Positions 40,398-51,416 are shown, counted from the first letter of the stretch. The stretch: 54,814 nt of DNA from Deltaproteobacteria bacterium (GCA_029261795.1 JAJDAP010000081.1:1-54814), one strand, 5' to 3'. The notes: generated from the letters alone by a model not told the origin. A program made the numbers and translations.

Positions 40398-41515
40398 TCG
40401 AACAGGTCCCGCAACTTGTCGATGAATCCGCGGGCCATCGGCGAGATCTCGGTTCCGCTCTCGTCCGCGAACTCACCCAACAATTCGCGTTGGCGTTCGG
40501 TCAGACTCGTCGGCACCTCGACGAAGATGCGAACGATCTGATCGCCGCGCCCGCTGGCGCCCACGGCGGGAAGCCCCTTGCCGCGAAGCCGCATCATCTT
40601 GCCGCTCTGGGTTCCCTCGGGCACGCGGAGCATGACCTTGCCATCGAGTGTGGGCACCTCCACCTCTGCGCCGAGTGCCGCCTGGACGAACGGAATCGGG
40701 ACTTCGAGGTGGACGTTCGGTCCCTCGCGCTCGAACAGTTCATGATCCCGAACATGGATGACGACGTAGAGATCGCCTGCTGGGCCGCCCGAGATGCCGG
40801 CTTCGCCCTGCCCGCCGACGCGCAGCCGCATGCCGTTCTCGACACCGGGCGGGATCGGCACCTTGATGGTCTTCGTGCCTTCGGTGCGGCCGCTTCCACG
40901 ACAACCACTGCACGGATCTCGGACGATGGAACCTTCCCCGCGACAATCGTCACAGGGTCGGCTGATCCGGAACAACCCCTGTTGGAAGATCGCCTGGCCG
41001 GTGCCCTGGCAACGACCGCAGCGCTCGGGTTGGGTGCCGGGCTTGGCGCCGCTGCCAGAACAGGTTTCGCACGCCACGGTCTTCGCCAACTCGAGGGTGG
41101 CATCATGGCCGTCGAGAACATCTTGCAGGTCGATCGGATAGTCGTAGCGGAGATCCGCTCCGCGCTGACCTCGTCCGGCGCGTCGGCCGCGCCCGCCCAT
41201 GGCGCCGCCAAACAGATCTCCGAAGAGATCGTTGAACATGTCGCCAACGTCGCCGAAACCCTGGCCACCGGGGAAACCACCCGGGCCACCGCCCACCGCC
41301 TGGTGACCGTACTGATCGTATTGGCTGCGCTTCTCGGGATCCGAAAGCACGGCGTAGGCCTCGGAGGCCTCCTTGAACTTCTCCTCGGCGACTGCGTCAT
41401 CCGGGTTGCGGTCGGGATGGTGTTCCATCGCGAGCTGCCGATACGCCTTCTTCAACTCGCCGTCGTCGGCTCGGCGATCGACGCCCAGCACCTCGTAGTA
41501 GTCGCGCTTGCTCAA
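40394..41515 (-). CDS. dnaJ: Chaperone protein DnaJ
   Basis: 373 residues from TTG 41515, preceded by GGAAGAGG; a longer upstream frame is antisense to dnaK. J domain with HPD (AMEHHPDRN), G/F-rich region ([17 protein letters not shown]), four zinc-finger repeats ([32 protein letters not shown]), then the two substrate-binding domains. Stimulates DnaK ATPase. 74 bases after dnaK. Confidence 0.97.
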   Translation of the reverse strand: MSKRDYYEVLGVDRRADDGELKKAYRQLAMEHHPDRNPDDAVAEEKFKEASEAYAVLSDPEKRSQYDQYGHQAVGGGPGGFPGGQGFGDVGDMFNDLFGDLFGGAMGGRGRRAGRGQRGADLRYDYPIDLQDVLDGHDATLELAKTVACETCSGSGAKPGTQPERCGRCQGTGQAIFQQGLFRISRPCDDCRGEGSIVRDPCSGCRGSGRTEGTKTIKVPIPPGVENGMRLRVGGQGEAGISGGPAGDLYVVIHVRDHELFEREGPNVHLEVPIPFVQAALGAEVEVPTLDGKVMLRVPEGTQSGKMMRLRGKGLPAVGASGRGDQIVRIFVEVPTSLTERQRELLGEFADESGTEISPMARGFIDKLRDLFD

Positions 41516-41589
41516 GGGCCCTCTTCCGGTGGCCCGGGAGTCTCGGCACGGAGCCGGGGCTTGGCAAGTCGCGTCCCCGGGGGACCCGG

Positions 41590-43425
41590 CTACTCCTCGT
41601 CGGTGCTGTCGCCGCCCTCGCCGAGTGCGGCGTAGAGCTGCTCGGTCATCTGGTAAGAGAGGGCCGAGAGCTCGTCGACGGCCAGGGCCAGGGCCCCGGC
41701 GTCGCTGCTGGTCATCGCGGCCCGGGTCTTTTCGATGCCCGCAAGGAGGCTCTGGCGATCCTCTTCGTCGATGTGCTCGGCGTACTCCTCGAGCGTGCGC
41801 TCGGTGGAGTAGGTGAGTCCGTCCGCCTTGTTGATCAGTTCCACGGCGTCGCGCCGCGCCTGGTCGTCGTTGGCGTTGTTCTCGGCGTCGTCGACCAGGC
41901 GATCGATCTCGTCCTGGGTCAGGCCGCCGGACGCGGTCACGCGAATCTGCTGGCTCTTGCTGGTGCCGAGATCCTTCGCCGAGACCGCGACCACGCCGTC
42001 GGTATCGATCTCGAAGCTCACTTCGATCTGCGGCACGCCGCGCGGCGCCGGCGGGACCCCGACCAGCTCGAAGCGGCCAAGGCTCTTGTTGTCGACGGCC
42101 ATCTCGCGCTCGCCCTGGAGCACGTGGATGCGCACGACGTTCTGGTTGTCTTCCGTGGTCGAGAACACCTGGCCCTTGCGGGTCGGAATGGTGGTGTTCT
42201 TGTCGATGATCTTGGTGAAGACGCCGCCCTGGGTTTCGACGCCCAGGGAGAGCGGAGTGACATCGAGCAGCAGCACGTCGTCGACTTCGCCCTTCAGGAC
42301 GCCGCCCTGGATGGCAGCGCCGGCGGCCACCACTTCGTCGGGATTCACACCCTTGTTGGGTTTGCGCTCGAAGATCTCGGCGACCTTCTCCTGAATGCGC
42401 GGCATGCGCGTCATGCCGCCGACCAGGATCACATCGTCGATCTGGTCGGTCGTCAGTTCCGCGTCCTCGAGGGCGGTCGTGCACGGGGCGACCAACCGAT
42501 CGATCAGATCGGCGACCAGCGCCTCGAGCTTCTCGCGGCCGAGCGTGAGGTTCAGATGACGCGGTCCCTCGGCATCCGCCGCGATGAAAGGCAGGTTGAT
42601 ATCGGTCGATTCCGACGACGAGAGTTCGTGCTTGGCGCGCTCGGCCGCTTCCTTGAGGCGCTGGAGCGCCATGCTGTCCTCGGAGAGATCGATTCCGGTC
42701 TCCTGCTTGAACACGTCGATCAAGTGGTCGACCACGCGCACGTCGAAATCCTCGCCACCGAGGTACGTGTCGCCGTTGGTGCTCTTCACCTCGAAGACGC
42801 CATCGCCGATCTCGAGGATCGAGACGTCGAAGGTGCCGCCGCCGAGGTCGAAGACCGCCAGCGTCTTGTTCTCTTCCTCGCCGATGCCGTAGGCCAACGC
42901 CGCCGCCGTCGGCTCGTTGATGATTCGCAGCACGTTCAAACCAGCGATCTTGCCGGCATCCTTCGTGGCCTGGCGCTGGGCGTCGTTGAAGTAGGCGGGC
43001 ACGGTGATCACCGCGTCGGAAACGGGCTCGCCAAGAAAGTCCGAGGCGGTGTCGCGCATCTTGGCCAGGACCGTGGCCGAGATCTCCTGGGGCGGGCAGA
43101 GGCTGTCCTCGACCTTGACCCAGGCGTCGCCATTCTCCGCCGCTTCGATCGCGAACGGTGCAGTCTCGTTGAAGCGCTCGACTTCTTCTGAATCGAAGCG
43201 ACGGCCGATCAGGCGCTTGGTCGCGAAGATCGTGCGGGTCGGGTTCGTGACGGCTTGTCGCTTCGCGACCTGACCCACGAGCTTCTCGCCTTGATCGGTG
43301 TAGGCCACCATCGAGGGCGTGGTGCGCGCGCCTTCCGCGTTGGGGATCACCTGGGGATCGCCGCCCTCCATGATCGCCACGCAGGAGTTGGTGGTCCCGA
43401 GGTCGATTCCGATGACTTTGCCCAT
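41590..43425 (-). CDS. dnaK: Chaperone protein DnaK (Hsp70)
   Basis: 611 residues, a little shorter than E. coli DnaK (638). Starts [20 protein letters not shown]. Phosphate loop [30 protein letters not shown], linker [16 protein letters not shown] and a C-terminal acidic tail (GGDSTDEE). ATP-dependent folding chaperone working with GrpE and DnaJ from the same operon. Confidence 0.99.
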   Translation of the reverse strand: MGKVIGIDLGTTNSCVAIMEGGDPQVIPNAEGARTTPSMVAYTDQGEKLVGQVAKRQAVTNPTRTIFATKRLIGRRFDSEEVERFNETAPFAIEAAENGDAWVKVEDSLCPPQEISATVLAKMRDTASDFLGEPVSDAVITVPAYFNDAQRQATKDAGKIAGLNVLRIINEPTAAALAYGIGEEENKTLAVFDLGGGTFDVSILEIGDGVFEVKSTNGDTYLGGEDFDVRVVDHLIDVFKQETGIDLSEDSMALQRLKEAAERAKHELSSSESTDINLPFIAADAEGPRHLNLTLGREKLEALVADLIDRLVAPCTTALEDAELTTDQIDDVILVGGMTRMPRIQEKVAEIFERKPNKGVNPDEVVAAGAAIQGGVLKGEVDDVLLLDVTPLSLGVETQGGVFTKIIDKNTTIPTRKGQVFSTTEDNQNVVRIHVLQGEREMAVDNKSLGRFELVGVPPAPRGVPQIEVSFEIDTDGVVAVSAKDLGTSKSQQIRVTASGGLTQDEIDRLVDDAENNANDDQARRDAVELINKADGLTYSTERTLEEYAEHIDEEDRQSLLAGIEKTRAAMTSSDAGALALAVDELSALSYQMTEQLYAALGEGGDSTDEE

Positions 43426-43476
43426 CGCTCTGCGTTCTCCCCAGCCGTGTGCGCCGGGTGCATCGCGCGGGCCCGG

Positions 43477-44181
43477 CTACTCGGCTTCTGATTCCTCGAC
43501 CGTTTCCTCGGAGTCCGGCTTGGGCTCGGCCTCGACCGGTGCCTTGGCGACCAACACGCGGACCGGCCGAAGCAGGCGATCGCGCAGCTGATATCCCTTT
43601 TGCAGCACCTTGACGACAGCACCCGCCGGTCTCTCTGGATCCTCCACTTGCGCCATGGCTTCGTGGAGGTTCGGATCGAACATCCCCTCGGCCACATCGA
43701 TCTCGCTCACGGCGTGTTGGTTCAGGGTCCCCAGGAGTTCCCGTTGCACGAGCTCAATGCCCTGCAACATGCCCTCCAAGTCCCCGCCGTCACTTTGTGA
43801 AGCGTGTTCAATGGCGCGCTCCAGATTATCGACCGTTCCCAACAGGTCCTTGACGAGATTCTCGTGGCCGTACTGGAGCGCGTCCTGGCGCTCCTTCAGG
43901 GTTCGGCGCCGGTGGTTGTCGAAATCCGCCTGGAGGCGCAGCAGCCGATCGTTCAAGGCCGCGTTCTCGGTTTCGAGTTCTTCGACGCGACCGGCGAGTT
44001 CGCCCGCATCGGCGCCAGGCTGCTGATCCGCGGCACCCTCTTCCGATCGCTCGGCCTGTATCGCCTCGACGGACTCGGTCGCCTCGCGCAGCGCGGCCTC
44101 GAGTTCGGGATCCATCGCGAGGGTGCCGCCCTCGGCCTCCTCGGATTCATCCGGCTTGTCGTTCGGTCCTTCGGGCGTCAC
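43477..44181 (-). CDS. grpE: Nucleotide exchange factor GrpE
   Basis: 234 residues. A long acidic N-terminal region (about 1-65), then the coiled-coil ([26 protein letters not shown] heptads at about 70-120), then the beta domain with [14 protein letters not shown]. The C-terminal tail is acidic and Ser/Glu-rich. Releases ADP from DnaK. ATG overlaps the hrcA stop by four bases. Confidence 0.95.
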   Translation of the reverse strand: MTPEGPNDKPDESEEAEGGTLAMDPELEAALREATESVEAIQAERSEEGAADQQPGADAGELAGRVEELETENAALNDRLLRLQADFDNHRRRTLKERQDALQYGHENLVKDLLGTVDNLERAIEHASQSDGGDLEGMLQGIELVQRELLGTLNQHAVSEIDVAEGMFDPNLHEAMAQVEDPERPAGAVVKVLQKGYQLRDRLLRPVRVLVAKAPVEAEPKPDSEETVEESEAE

Positions 44182-45206
44182 GCCTCGAGCATCCCCGTCA
44201 GCAGCCGCGACATGTACCCCACCAGGGGGACCACGCGGGCATAGTCCATTCGATTCGGCCCGATCACGCCCAGCGCTCCTAGCGGAGCTTCGGGACGACC
44301 ATAGGCTGCTGCCACCAGTGCACAGTGATCGAGCGATGCATCACTCAGATCCGCGCTGATCGCTACGCGAACGCCGGTCCCGGCGACCACTTGATCGACC
44401 AGCGTGACGAGCCGCTCCTTCTCTTCGACCGTCCGCAGCAGCGCCCGGAGTCGTTCCGGATCCTGGAACTCCGGCTGTTCGAGAATGACCAGGCGCGTGC
44501 CGAGAACCAGTCCTTCGTCGTCGGCGTCGGTCTCGGGCGAAAGCACCCGGGCCAATAGTGCGTCGGCATGGCTCCGCAGCGCGGCGGCCTCTCGCACGAA
44601 CAGCTCGCGAACGGTCCGGAGCGACTGGCCGGCCACGCGCTCGTTCAGTGCCCCGGCCATGCGATCGAGCTGCGCCTGGTCGCCCTGGCCAGGCTCGTCG
44701 AGAACCCGTTGGATCGCGCGACCCCCTTGGGATACCAGAACCGCCATCACCCGCTCGCTCGAGACGCGGATGAACGAAACGTGGCGCAGCACCAGGCCGT
44801 CGAGGCGTGGCGCGCGCATGAAACCCAACTGATGCGTGCGCTCCGAAAGCACCCCGGCAGCAACCTCCGCGATGCCGGTGCCGCGCCCGGACTCGAGCCG
44901 ATCCGCCAGCTCACGCTTCTCGTAGGGGCCCAGCTCCACCCGCGGCAACAGCTGATCGACGAAGCAGCGCAGGCCCAGGTCGGTGGGCACCCGACCGCTC
45001 GAGCGGTGCGGCTTCGCCACCAGGCCGAGGCGCGCCAACTCGCTCAGGGTATTGCGCACGCTCTGGGGCGAGAGTCGGACAGGCAGGACATCGGCCACGG
45101 TTTCGGAGGCGACCGGTGCCGCACCGCCAACCCACGAGGAGACGACGGCCTGGAGTACCTGGGCCTGTCGATCCGAGAGCAGGAAATTGTCGTGAACGGA
45201 ACTCAC
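44178..45206 (-). CDS. hrcA: Heat-inducible transcription repressor HrcA
   Basis: 342 residues from GTG 45206. N-terminal winged helix (LSDRQAQVLQAVVSSWVG, then RLSPQSVRNTLSELARLGL and HRSSGRVPTDLGLRCFV, the GR-x-P-T motif). C-terminal GAF-like domain with GPNRMDYARVVPLVGYMSRLL. Binds CIRCE; the only such element seen is upstream of groES at 24028-24054. None was found before hrcA itself. Confidence 0.96.
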   Translation of the reverse strand: MSSVHDNFLLSDRQAQVLQAVVSSWVGGAAPVASETVADVLPVRLSPQSVRNTLSELARLGLVAKPHRSSGRVPTDLGLRCFVDQLLPRVELGPYEKRELADRLESGRGTGIAEVAAGVLSERTHQLGFMRAPRLDGLVLRHVSFIRVSSERVMAVLVSQGGRAIQRVLDEPGQGDQAQLDRMAGALNERVAGQSLRTVRELFVREAAALRSHADALLARVLSPETDADDEGLVLGTRLVILEQPEFQDPERLRALLRTVEEKERLVTLVDQVVAGTGVRVAISADLSDASLDHCALVAAAYGRPEAPLGALGVIGPNRMDYARVVPLVGYMSRLLTGMLEA

Positions 45207-45249
45207 GGCGATGAAACCTCAACGGAATCGCCGATCCTGAAGGATGGGC

Positions 45250-45284
45250 ACGCCGGAGGAGTACCCCAGCCGAGGCTCCGGCGT
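45250..45284 (-). terminator. Hairpin between hemW and hrcA
   Basis: ACGCCGGAG (45250-45258) and CTCCGGCGT (45276-45284) form a perfect 9-bp stem around 17 bases. It overlaps the hemW stop codon and precedes hrcA. No U tract; may attenuate read-through into the heat-shock operon. Confidence 0.5.
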
Positions 45285-46492
45285 CAATCCGCATCCGGGG
45301 AGACGAAGTGTTCGAAGACGGAATCCGCCAGTAGCCAGCCGCGCTGGGTCAGGGCGAGATCTCCGGCGGAAGACTCATCGAGGAGCCCGGCGGCAACGAG
45401 GTTCTCGATCTCGCGCGGCCAGATGTCCCGTGGCGTCGCCCGCCACTCGGCGGAAAAAGCGGCGGCCGAGATGCCCTGGCGGCGGCGGAGAGCGAGGAAC
45501 GCTGCCTCCGCCCGGGCCTCGGCTGCGCTGAGCCATCCGGGTTCGGGCGACGTCATCACACCCGACTCGATGCGCGTCGACCAGCGGGCCAGATCCCGTT
45601 CGTTCGCCGGGCGCGCTCCATGCGGGTTCGCCGCTGTCGGCGGCCTATAAGAGTGGGCGCCGATGCCCACTCCGAGCACGGCACGCCGCTGCCAGTAGCG
45701 GGCGTTGTGCTGCGCCTCATTGCCCGGCCTCGCGTAGTTCGAGACCTCGTATCGCTGGAGCCCGGCGGCTTCGAGCCGATCGGCGACGGCGAGCATCATG
45801 TCGGCGGCGAGATCATCGCTCGGCAGAACCAGCCGCCCGGTTTCGACCCCGAAGGCCAGCGGCGTGCCGGGCTCTACGGTGAGGGCATACGCTGAGACGT
45901 GTTCGGGGGAATGCGCGAGTGCGGCTTCGACGTCGGCCAGGACGGCTGGCAGATCCTGTCCCTGGGCGCCGAAGATCAGATCCAGTGAGAGGTTGTCGAA
46001 GCCGGCCCGCCGCGCCGCTTCGAGGGTGGCGTGACACTCAACAGCGGTGTGGGCACGACCGAGGCGCTTCAGGGTCGCGTCGGCGAAGGATTGCACGCCG
46101 ATCGAAAGGCGCGTGACGCCGACCTCCCGGAACGCCGGCAGGCGCTCTCGCTCGGTGGTGCTCGGGTTGACCTCGAGGGTCACCTCGCTCGGCGTCCCTG
46201 GGAAGGCCTTTCCGATCGCCCCGAGGATGCGGCCCAGGGATTCGGGCCGGAGCAGCGACGGGGTGCCGCCTCCCAGGTAGATCGTCGCGAGGGAGGCGGG
46301 CCGGAAGGGCTGTGCCCTGCCCTCGATCTCACGCACCAGCACCGAGACGGTTCGATCTTCACGGCCGCCGGGCAATCCGGCCACCACGGCGAAATCGCAG
46401 TAGGGGCAGATGCGGTGGCAGAACGGCACATGCACGTAGACGCCGACGTCCTCGGCGCCCGCGCGGATGGTTGCCTCGTCCTCTCTCGCCAC
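45284..46492 (-). CDS. hemW: Radical SAM heme chaperone HemW
   Basis: 402 residues from GTG 46492. The radical SAM cluster is VPFCHRICPYCDFAVV (Cys25, Cys29, Cys32, the C-x3-C-x2-C of HemW/HemN). IYLGGGTPSLL and RLSIGVQSFADATLKRLGR follow, with the HemN C-terminal winged-helix domain at the end. HemW delivers heme to respiratory enzymes. It lacks the extra N-terminal cysteine region of true HemN coproporphyrinogen dehydrogenase. First gene of the 46492-28099 run. Confidence 0.93.
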   Translation of the reverse strand: MAREDEATIRAGAEDVGVYVHVPFCHRICPYCDFAVVAGLPGGREDRTVSVLVREIEGRAQPFRPASLATIYLGGGTPSLLRPESLGRILGAIGKAFPGTPSEVTLEVNPSTTERERLPAFREVGVTRLSIGVQSFADATLKRLGRAHTAVECHATLEAARRAGFDNLSLDLIFGAQGQDLPAVLADVEAALAHSPEHVSAYALTVEPGTPLAFGVETGRLVLPSDDLAADMMLAVADRLEAAGLQRYEVSNYARPGNEAQHNARYWQRRAVLGVGIGAHSYRPPTAANPHGARPANERDLARWSTRIESGVMTSPEPGWLSAAEARAEAAFLALRRRQGISAAAFSAEWRATPRDIWPREIENLVAAGLLDESSAGDLALTQRGWLLADSVFEHFVSPDAD

Positions 46493-46549
46493 GACGAAGG
46501 GATCGCCTGACGCCGGGGGTTTGGCAAGCGGTTCGCTACGCTGCGGGCC

Positions 46550-49129
46550 GTGAGCGCTGATGTGCGGGTCGAAACGCTGCCGAACGGCCTGACCGTGCTA
46601 TTGCGCGAAGTCCGGGTAGCCCCGGTTGCCGAGGTCCAGATCTGGGCCCGGGTCGGCTCTGCGGACGAGCGTGATGCCGAGCGCGGTCTGGCTCATTTCC
46701 ATGAGCACATGCTGTTCAAGGGAACCGAGCGCCACGGCGTCGGAGAGATCGCGGGCGCCGTCGAAGGCGCCGGGGGCCGGATCAACGCCTTCACCTCCTT
46801 CGATGTCACCTGTTACCACGCGACGCTGCCCTCGGACGTGGCCTCGCTCGGGCTCGACGTGCTCTCGGACGCGGTACGCTGTTCGCGCTTCGACCCCGAG
46901 GAAGTCAAGCGCGAAGTCGGCGTGGTGCTCGAAGAGATCAACCGTTCCGAGGATGACCCGCATAGCGTTCTTTCGGACGCGTTGTTCGCGGAAGCCTTCA
47001 AGATCCATCCCTACGGACGGCCCATCCTGGGGACCGCCGAGAGCGTGGCATCCTTCACGCGCGAAAAGGTCCGAGCATTCTACGAACGTTGGTACCGACC
47101 CGAGAACCTCGTGGTCGTCGTGGCCGGCGACATCGATGCGGCGGCCATGTTCGACCAGGTCGGCACGATCTTCGGCGACGATGTCCGGGGCTCGGCGCAG
47201 CGCGCACGCCCGGTCGAACCGTTGCAAGCGGAGCTGCGCACGGCGCTCGAAGCGCGTCCATTCGAGCGCGCCTGCGTCGATGCCTCCTGGCCGGTCGTTC
47301 CCTTCCAGCACCCGGACGCTGCACCGCTCGACCTGCTCGCCTTCATCCTCGGCGAAGGCGACAGTTCGCGATTGGTGCGCCGCGTGAAGGAAGAGTTGGG
47401 CTTCGTCGATCGCATCGACGCCTCCTGCTACACGCCGTTGGATGCCGGCCTGTTCGGCGCCACCTTCGACTGCGAAACCGATCAGATGCTGCCCGCACTC
47501 GAACAGGTCGTGCGCGAAACCGAACGCGTCCGTCGGGAGCCGGTCAGCGAAGAGGAACTCGAGAAGGCGCGGCGGAATTTCCTGGCCAGCCGTGCCTGGG
47601 AGCGCGAGAGCGTCTCGGGCATGGCGCGCAAACTCGGCTCGAGCCAGCTCCTCACCGGAAGTCCTGATCACGAGGAGCGTTACCTCGAGGAGATTCGTAC
47701 CGCGACCCGCGAGGATCTCGTGCGGGTCGCAGTGGAATGGCTCGCCCCGGAGCGACTGACCGTTGCAGCGGTGCTTCCCGAAAACGAGGCAACCGCGATC
47801 GGCCACGAAGGTGTCGCCGCCGCGATCGAACGGGGCGTTGCCGGAACCGCCGGCCGTTTCCGAGCGCCGCAGGCATTCCGGTCCGAAAAGAACCCGGCGC
47901 CCCGCATTCATGACTACCAGCTCGACAACGGCGTGCGGCTGCACGTCCTGCCACGCCGCGATATTCCCGTGGTCGCCGCGCGCGCCGCATTGTTAGGTGG
48001 ACAGCTGGTCGAGAACGAGCAGACTGCGGGCATGACATCGTTCCTGGCCTCCATGTGGCTCCGGGGGACCCAGGCCCAATCTGCCGCAGAGTTCGCCGGG
48101 CGCATCGAATCACTGGCATCGGATGTGGATGCCTTCGCTGGCCGAAACAGTTGTGGCGTCACCCTCGACTGCACCTCGGACCAGTTCGCACCGGTCCTCG
48201 ACCTGTTTGCCGAGGCCCTGCTGGCGCCGGCTTTCTCCCTCGAAGAGATCGAACGCGAGCGACGCGAAACGCTGGCGTCACTGTCACGCCGAGAAGACCG
48301 ACTGTCGGCCCGGGTATTCGACCTCTTCTCGCGCACGCACTATCTCGAACACCCCTATCGGTTCCCGGTCGTGGGCACGCCGGAGAACGTCGCGCGTTTC
48401 GAACGCGACGATCTGATCGCACATCAACGGCGACTCGTGACGGCGGACAACATTGCCATTGCCGTGGTCGGCGACGTGGATCCGGATGTCGCCGCCGCCG
48501 AAGTGTCTCGCCGGTTTGGCGAAGTCGCAGGCCCTGGAAACGTCGAGTCCCTGTTGGCTCCAGAAGAGGCCGCGCCCAGCGAAACCCGCGATCGCTTCGA
48601 GAGCAAGGACCGTTCCCAGGCGCATCTGGTCCTCGGCTTCCGCGGGCTCACGATCCGCGATCCCGACCGGGAAGTCCTCGAAGTCCTGTCGCAACTCCTC
48701 GCGGGCCAGGGAGGCCGGCTGTTCCTCGAACTCCGCGACCGCAAGAGCCTCGCCTACACAGTGAGCGCGATGAACGTCGAAGGTCTCGCGCCGGGCTTCT
48801 TTGCCGTCTACATCGGGACCTCGCCCGAGAAGTACGACGAGGCCCTGGCCGGGATTCGCGACGAGTTGCATCGTGTGCTCGACGGCGAGCCGGATGCCGC
48901 CGAGCTCGACCGCGCGCGTCGCTATTTGATCGGCAACCACGCCATCGACCAGCAGCGAAGCGCTGGACGCGCCCTCCAGATCGCCCTCGATTCGCGCTAC
49001 GGCCTCGGCCCCGACGCGGACGCCGCCTACCCCGAACGCGTTGCCGCGATCACGGGCGCCGATGTGCTCCGGGTGGCACGACGGCTGCTCGATCCGGGCC
49101 GAGCAACGCTGGCAGCCATCCGGCCCTGA
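46550..49129 (+). CDS. Two-module M16 family zinc peptidase
   Basis: 859 residues from GTG 46550. The first M16 module (about 1-430) has the inverse zinc motif H49-F-H-E52-H53 (GLAHFHEHMLFKGTERHG) and the downstream Glu (REVGVVLEEINRSEDDP). The second module (about 450-855) has the M16 fold (YQLDNGVRLHVLPRRDIPVV), but its zinc-motif region reads TAGMTSFLASMWLRGT, so it is catalytically dead. An active-inactive pair closing as a clamshell is standard for pitrilysin-type enzymes. No clear signal peptide, so probably cytoplasmic. Confidence 0.93.
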   Translation: MSADVRVETLPNGLTVLLREVRVAPVAEVQIWARVGSADERDAERGLAHFHEHMLFKGTERHGVGEIAGAVEGAGGRINAFTSFDVTCYHATLPSDVASLGLDVLSDAVRCSRFDPEEVKREVGVVLEEINRSEDDPHSVLSDALFAEAFKIHPYGRPILGTAESVASFTREKVRAFYERWYRPENLVVVVAGDIDAAAMFDQVGTIFGDDVRGSAQRARPVEPLQAELRTALEARPFERACVDASWPVVPFQHPDAAPLDLLAFILGEGDSSRLVRRVKEELGFVDRIDASCYTPLDAGLFGATFDCETDQMLPALEQVVRETERVRREPVSEEELEKARRNFLASRAWERESVSGMARKLGSSQLLTGSPDHEERYLEEIRTATREDLVRVAVEWLAPERLTVAAVLPENEATAIGHEGVAAAIERGVAGTAGRFRAPQAFRSEKNPAPRIHDYQLDNGVRLHVLPRRDIPVVAARAALLGGQLVENEQTAGMTSFLASMWLRGTQAQSAAEFAGRIESLASDVDAFAGRNSCGVTLDCTSDQFAPVLDLFAEALLAPAFSLEEIERERRETLASLSRREDRLSARVFDLFSRTHYLEHPYRFPVVGTPENVARFERDDLIAHQRRLVTADNIAIAVVGDVDPDVAAAEVSRRFGEVAGPGNVESLLAPEEAAPSETRDRFESKDRSQAHLVLGFRGLTIRDPDREVLEVLSQLLAGQGGRLFLELRDRKSLAYTVSAMNVEGLAPGFFAVYIGTSPEKYDEALAGIRDELHRVLDGEPDAAELDRARRYLIGNHAIDQQRSAGRALQIALDSRYGLGPDADAAYPERVAAITGADVLRVARRLLDPGRATLAAIRP

Positions 49130-49141
49130 CCAGCGCCCGCC

Positions 49142-49681
49142 TCAGACCCGGTCGAGGCGACGATGGGGTTCCGGCGGAAGTTCCGCCACGATCGCGTCGC
49201 CGGCGCGGACCCGGCCGCTGCGGATGACCACGGACATGATGCCGGCCTTTCGCGCCACGCGGCCCTCGGCATCGCGGCCTAGCGTCGCCTCCATCAGTCC
49301 GTCACAGATGGAATCGAGCTGAGCGCACGGGTTGCGGAGCCCCGTCACCCGAACCTGTGCCTCCGATCCGAGCCGGAGCACGGTTCCGACCGGGAGCTCC
49401 AGCAGTTCGATTCCGCGCGTGGTGATGTTCTCGCCCATCGCTCCCGGCGCCACCGCCATGCCCCCCAGCGCGAGTTCCTCGAGGAACTCTGCATGGATCA
49501 GGTGGACCTGGCGCAGGTTCGGCTGATCGGGATCGACGCGGACCCGCGAGCGGTGCTTCACGGTGACACCCTGGTGCGCGTCTCCCTCTACACCGAGGCC
49601 CGCAAGGAGCTGGATGGAAACCCGCGCGGGCTTCTCGAGCGTGTGGCCCGGGCTACAGGCGACCTGTTCGACGATTCCCAA
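49142..49681 (-). CDS. MOSC-domain protein
   Basis: 179 residues from TTG 49681, preceded by GAGGAAG. A longer frame to 49762 would overlap the ggt gene and adds no similarity. GMAVAPGAMGENITTRGIELLELPVGTVLRLG and RNPCAQLDSI hold the conserved G-E-N and the cysteine of the MOSC fold (molybdenum cofactor sulfurase C-terminal type). The substrate is unknown; relatives bind molybdenum cofactor or reduce N-hydroxylated bases. Confidence 0.88.
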   Translation of the reverse strand: MGIVEQVACSPGHTLEKPARVSIQLLAGLGVEGDAHQGVTVKHRSRVRVDPDQPNLRQVHLIHAEFLEELALGGMAVAPGAMGENITTRGIELLELPVGTVLRLGSEAQVRVTGLRNPCAQLDSICDGLMEATLGRDAEGRVARKAGIMSVVIRSGRVRAGDAIVAELPPEPHRRLDRV

Positions 49682-49715
49682 CCGTTGGCTTCCTCGCCGC
49701 TTTGTCGGCCATGGA

Positions 49716-51416
49716 TCAGAGCCCCAGCGCGAGCCCGTCGCGTCGCGGGTCTGCGGCGCCATGGATGAGGCCGGACTCCGGATCGATCGAGATCGCTTCG
49801 ACGCCGGTCACGATCTCGTCGACGCGCTTGACTTCGTGACCGCGCGCTTCGAGACCCGCCTGGATATCGGCGGGATGGGCGCCTTCGAGCTGGATCACGT
49901 CCGGTCGCCACTGATGGTGGAAGCGCGGGAACGAAACCGCCTCCATCACGTCCATCTCCCAATCGAAATGGTGCAGGAGCGTCAGCAACACCGAGGTAAT
50001 GATGCGTGGCCCGCCGTTGCTGCCGGCGACGAAGCGCACCTTGCCGTTCTCGACGACGATGGTCGGCGCCATGCTCGAGAGTGGGCGTTTGCCCGCTTCG
50101 ACGAGGTTCGCGCTATCGGCCCGGCCCTTCAGGCCGTAGAGGTTCGAGCCTTCGGGATCGGTCACGAAATCGTTCATCTCGTTATTCAGCAGGATTCCGA
50201 AGCCGGGAACCGTGACCAACGATCCGAACGGCCCGTTGATCGTTCCGGTGACCGCCACCGCATTCCCGGCGGCATCGACGACGGACAGGTGCGCGGTGCC
50301 CTGGTCGTCGACGGCGAGGCCCGGGCCTTCGACCGCGGCGGCCTGCTTGCCGATCAGGCCCCGTAGTTTTTCGGCGTAGGCCTTGTCGATCAGCTGCGCC
50401 GTGGGAATCGCCGCGAAGTCCGGATCTCCCAGATGCACGGCGCGATCCGCAAAGGCGAGCTTCATCGCCTCGACGATCTTGTGGATGCTCTCGGAAGAAC
50501 CCGCGCCGCTCGCCGCCAGATCGAAACCTTCGAGCACGTTCAGGATTTCGAGGAGCGTGACGCCGCCCGACGACGGCGGCGGGAAGGCCAGGAACTCCCG
50601 GCCCCGGTAGTTGCCACGCACCGGTTCTCGCAAGCGCGGTCGATAGCTCGCGAGATCCTCGCGGGTGAGGATGCCCCCGTGCGCGCGCGCGGCCGCCACG
50701 ATCGCCTCGGCGATCTCGCCCTCGTAGAAAGCGCGGGGCCCCTTCTCGGCGATCGCACGGAGCGTCTTCGCCAACTCCGGCTGACGTTTGATGCTCTCGG
50801 GACCCAGGCCTTCCGGGAACTGGATTCGCGCGGTTTCGGGAAAGCGCGCGACCAGTTCCGGGCGACGCAGGTAGCGGACGAATCGTCCTTGATAGGCGCC
50901 CACCCGAACGCCCTCTTCTGCGGCCCGGATGGCGGGCGCCAGAATCGCCTCGAGCGGCAGGGTTCCATACTTCTCCACTGCGAGGGCCAGGCCGGCCACC
51001 ATTCCAGGCGTGCCCACCGCCAGACCGCCGAACACCGAGGCTCGCGGAGGGAGACCCTCTTCGAGGTAGAGGCCGTTGGTCGCGCCGGCCGGCGCCGTCT
51101 CGCGGGCATCGACGGCAATGGCCCGGCCGTCGGCCAACCGGATCAGCAAGAAGCTGCCACCGCCGATGCCCGTCGACATCGGTTGCGCCACACCCAACGC
51201 GAAGCTGGCGGCCACCGCCGCGTCGACCGCGTTGCCGCCGGCCTCGAGCATTTCCGCCCCGGCGCGCGAAGCGACCGCATGCGGGCTGACCACCATGGCC
51301 CGGGCGCCGCTGACGGGTTCCGGTGCCGCCGCGAATGCCGCAGAGGCCCCAACGAGCAGCAGGCCCGCGGTGAAGACCGCGAGCCTGCCAAGAAGCGATT
51401 CGAATCGTCGTCCCAT
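49716..51416 (-). CDS. ggt: Gamma-glutamyltransferase (glutathione hydrolase)
   Basis: 566 residues. Signal peptide LAVFTAGLLLVGASAAFAAA sends it to the periplasm. Large subunit motif GGNAVDAAVAASFALGVAQP and STGIGGGSFLLI. The self-processing nucleophile Thr (about 371) is in DDQGTAHLSVVDAAGN, with Ala in place of the second Thr of the usual TTH. The small subunit has SSMAPTIVVENGK and GSNGGPRIITS. Cleaves gamma-glutamyl bonds of glutathione and other peptides. Confidence 0.94.
   Translation of the reverse strand: MGRRFESLLGRLAVFTAGLLLVGASAAFAAAPEPVSGARAMVVSPHAVASRAGAEMLEAGGNAVDAAVAASFALGVAQPMSTGIGGGSFLLIRLADGRAIAVDARETAPAGATNGLYLEEGLPPRASVFGGLAVGTPGMVAGLALAVEKYGTLPLEAILAPAIRAAEEGVRVGAYQGRFVRYLRRPELVARFPETARIQFPEGLGPESIKRQPELAKTLRAIAEKGPRAFYEGEIAEAIVAAARAHGGILTREDLASYRPRLREPVRGNYRGREFLAFPPPSSGGVTLLEILNVLEGFDLAASGAGSSESIHKIVEAMKLAFADRAVHLGDPDFAAIPTAQLIDKAYAEKLRGLIGKQAAAVEGPGLAVDDQGTAHLSVVDAAGNAVAVTGTINGPFGSLVTVPGFGILLNNEMNDFVTDPEGSNLYGLKGRADSANLVEAGKRPLSSMAPTIVVENGKVRFVAGSNGGPRIITSVLLTLLHHFDWEMDVMEAVSFPRFHHQWRPDVIQLEGAHPADIQAGLEARGHEVKRVDEIVTGVEAISIDPESGLIHGAADPRRDGLALGL

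Noticed and set aside
45207..45283. Possible CIRCE upstream of hrcA
   Set aside because: No GAGTGC or GCACTC arms with nine-base spacing; only a GC-rich hairpin is present.
46598..47944. 448-codon minus-strand frame opposite the M16 peptidase
   Set aside because: Antisense shadow of a well-conserved two-module peptidase; His/Arg-rich and without domain match.
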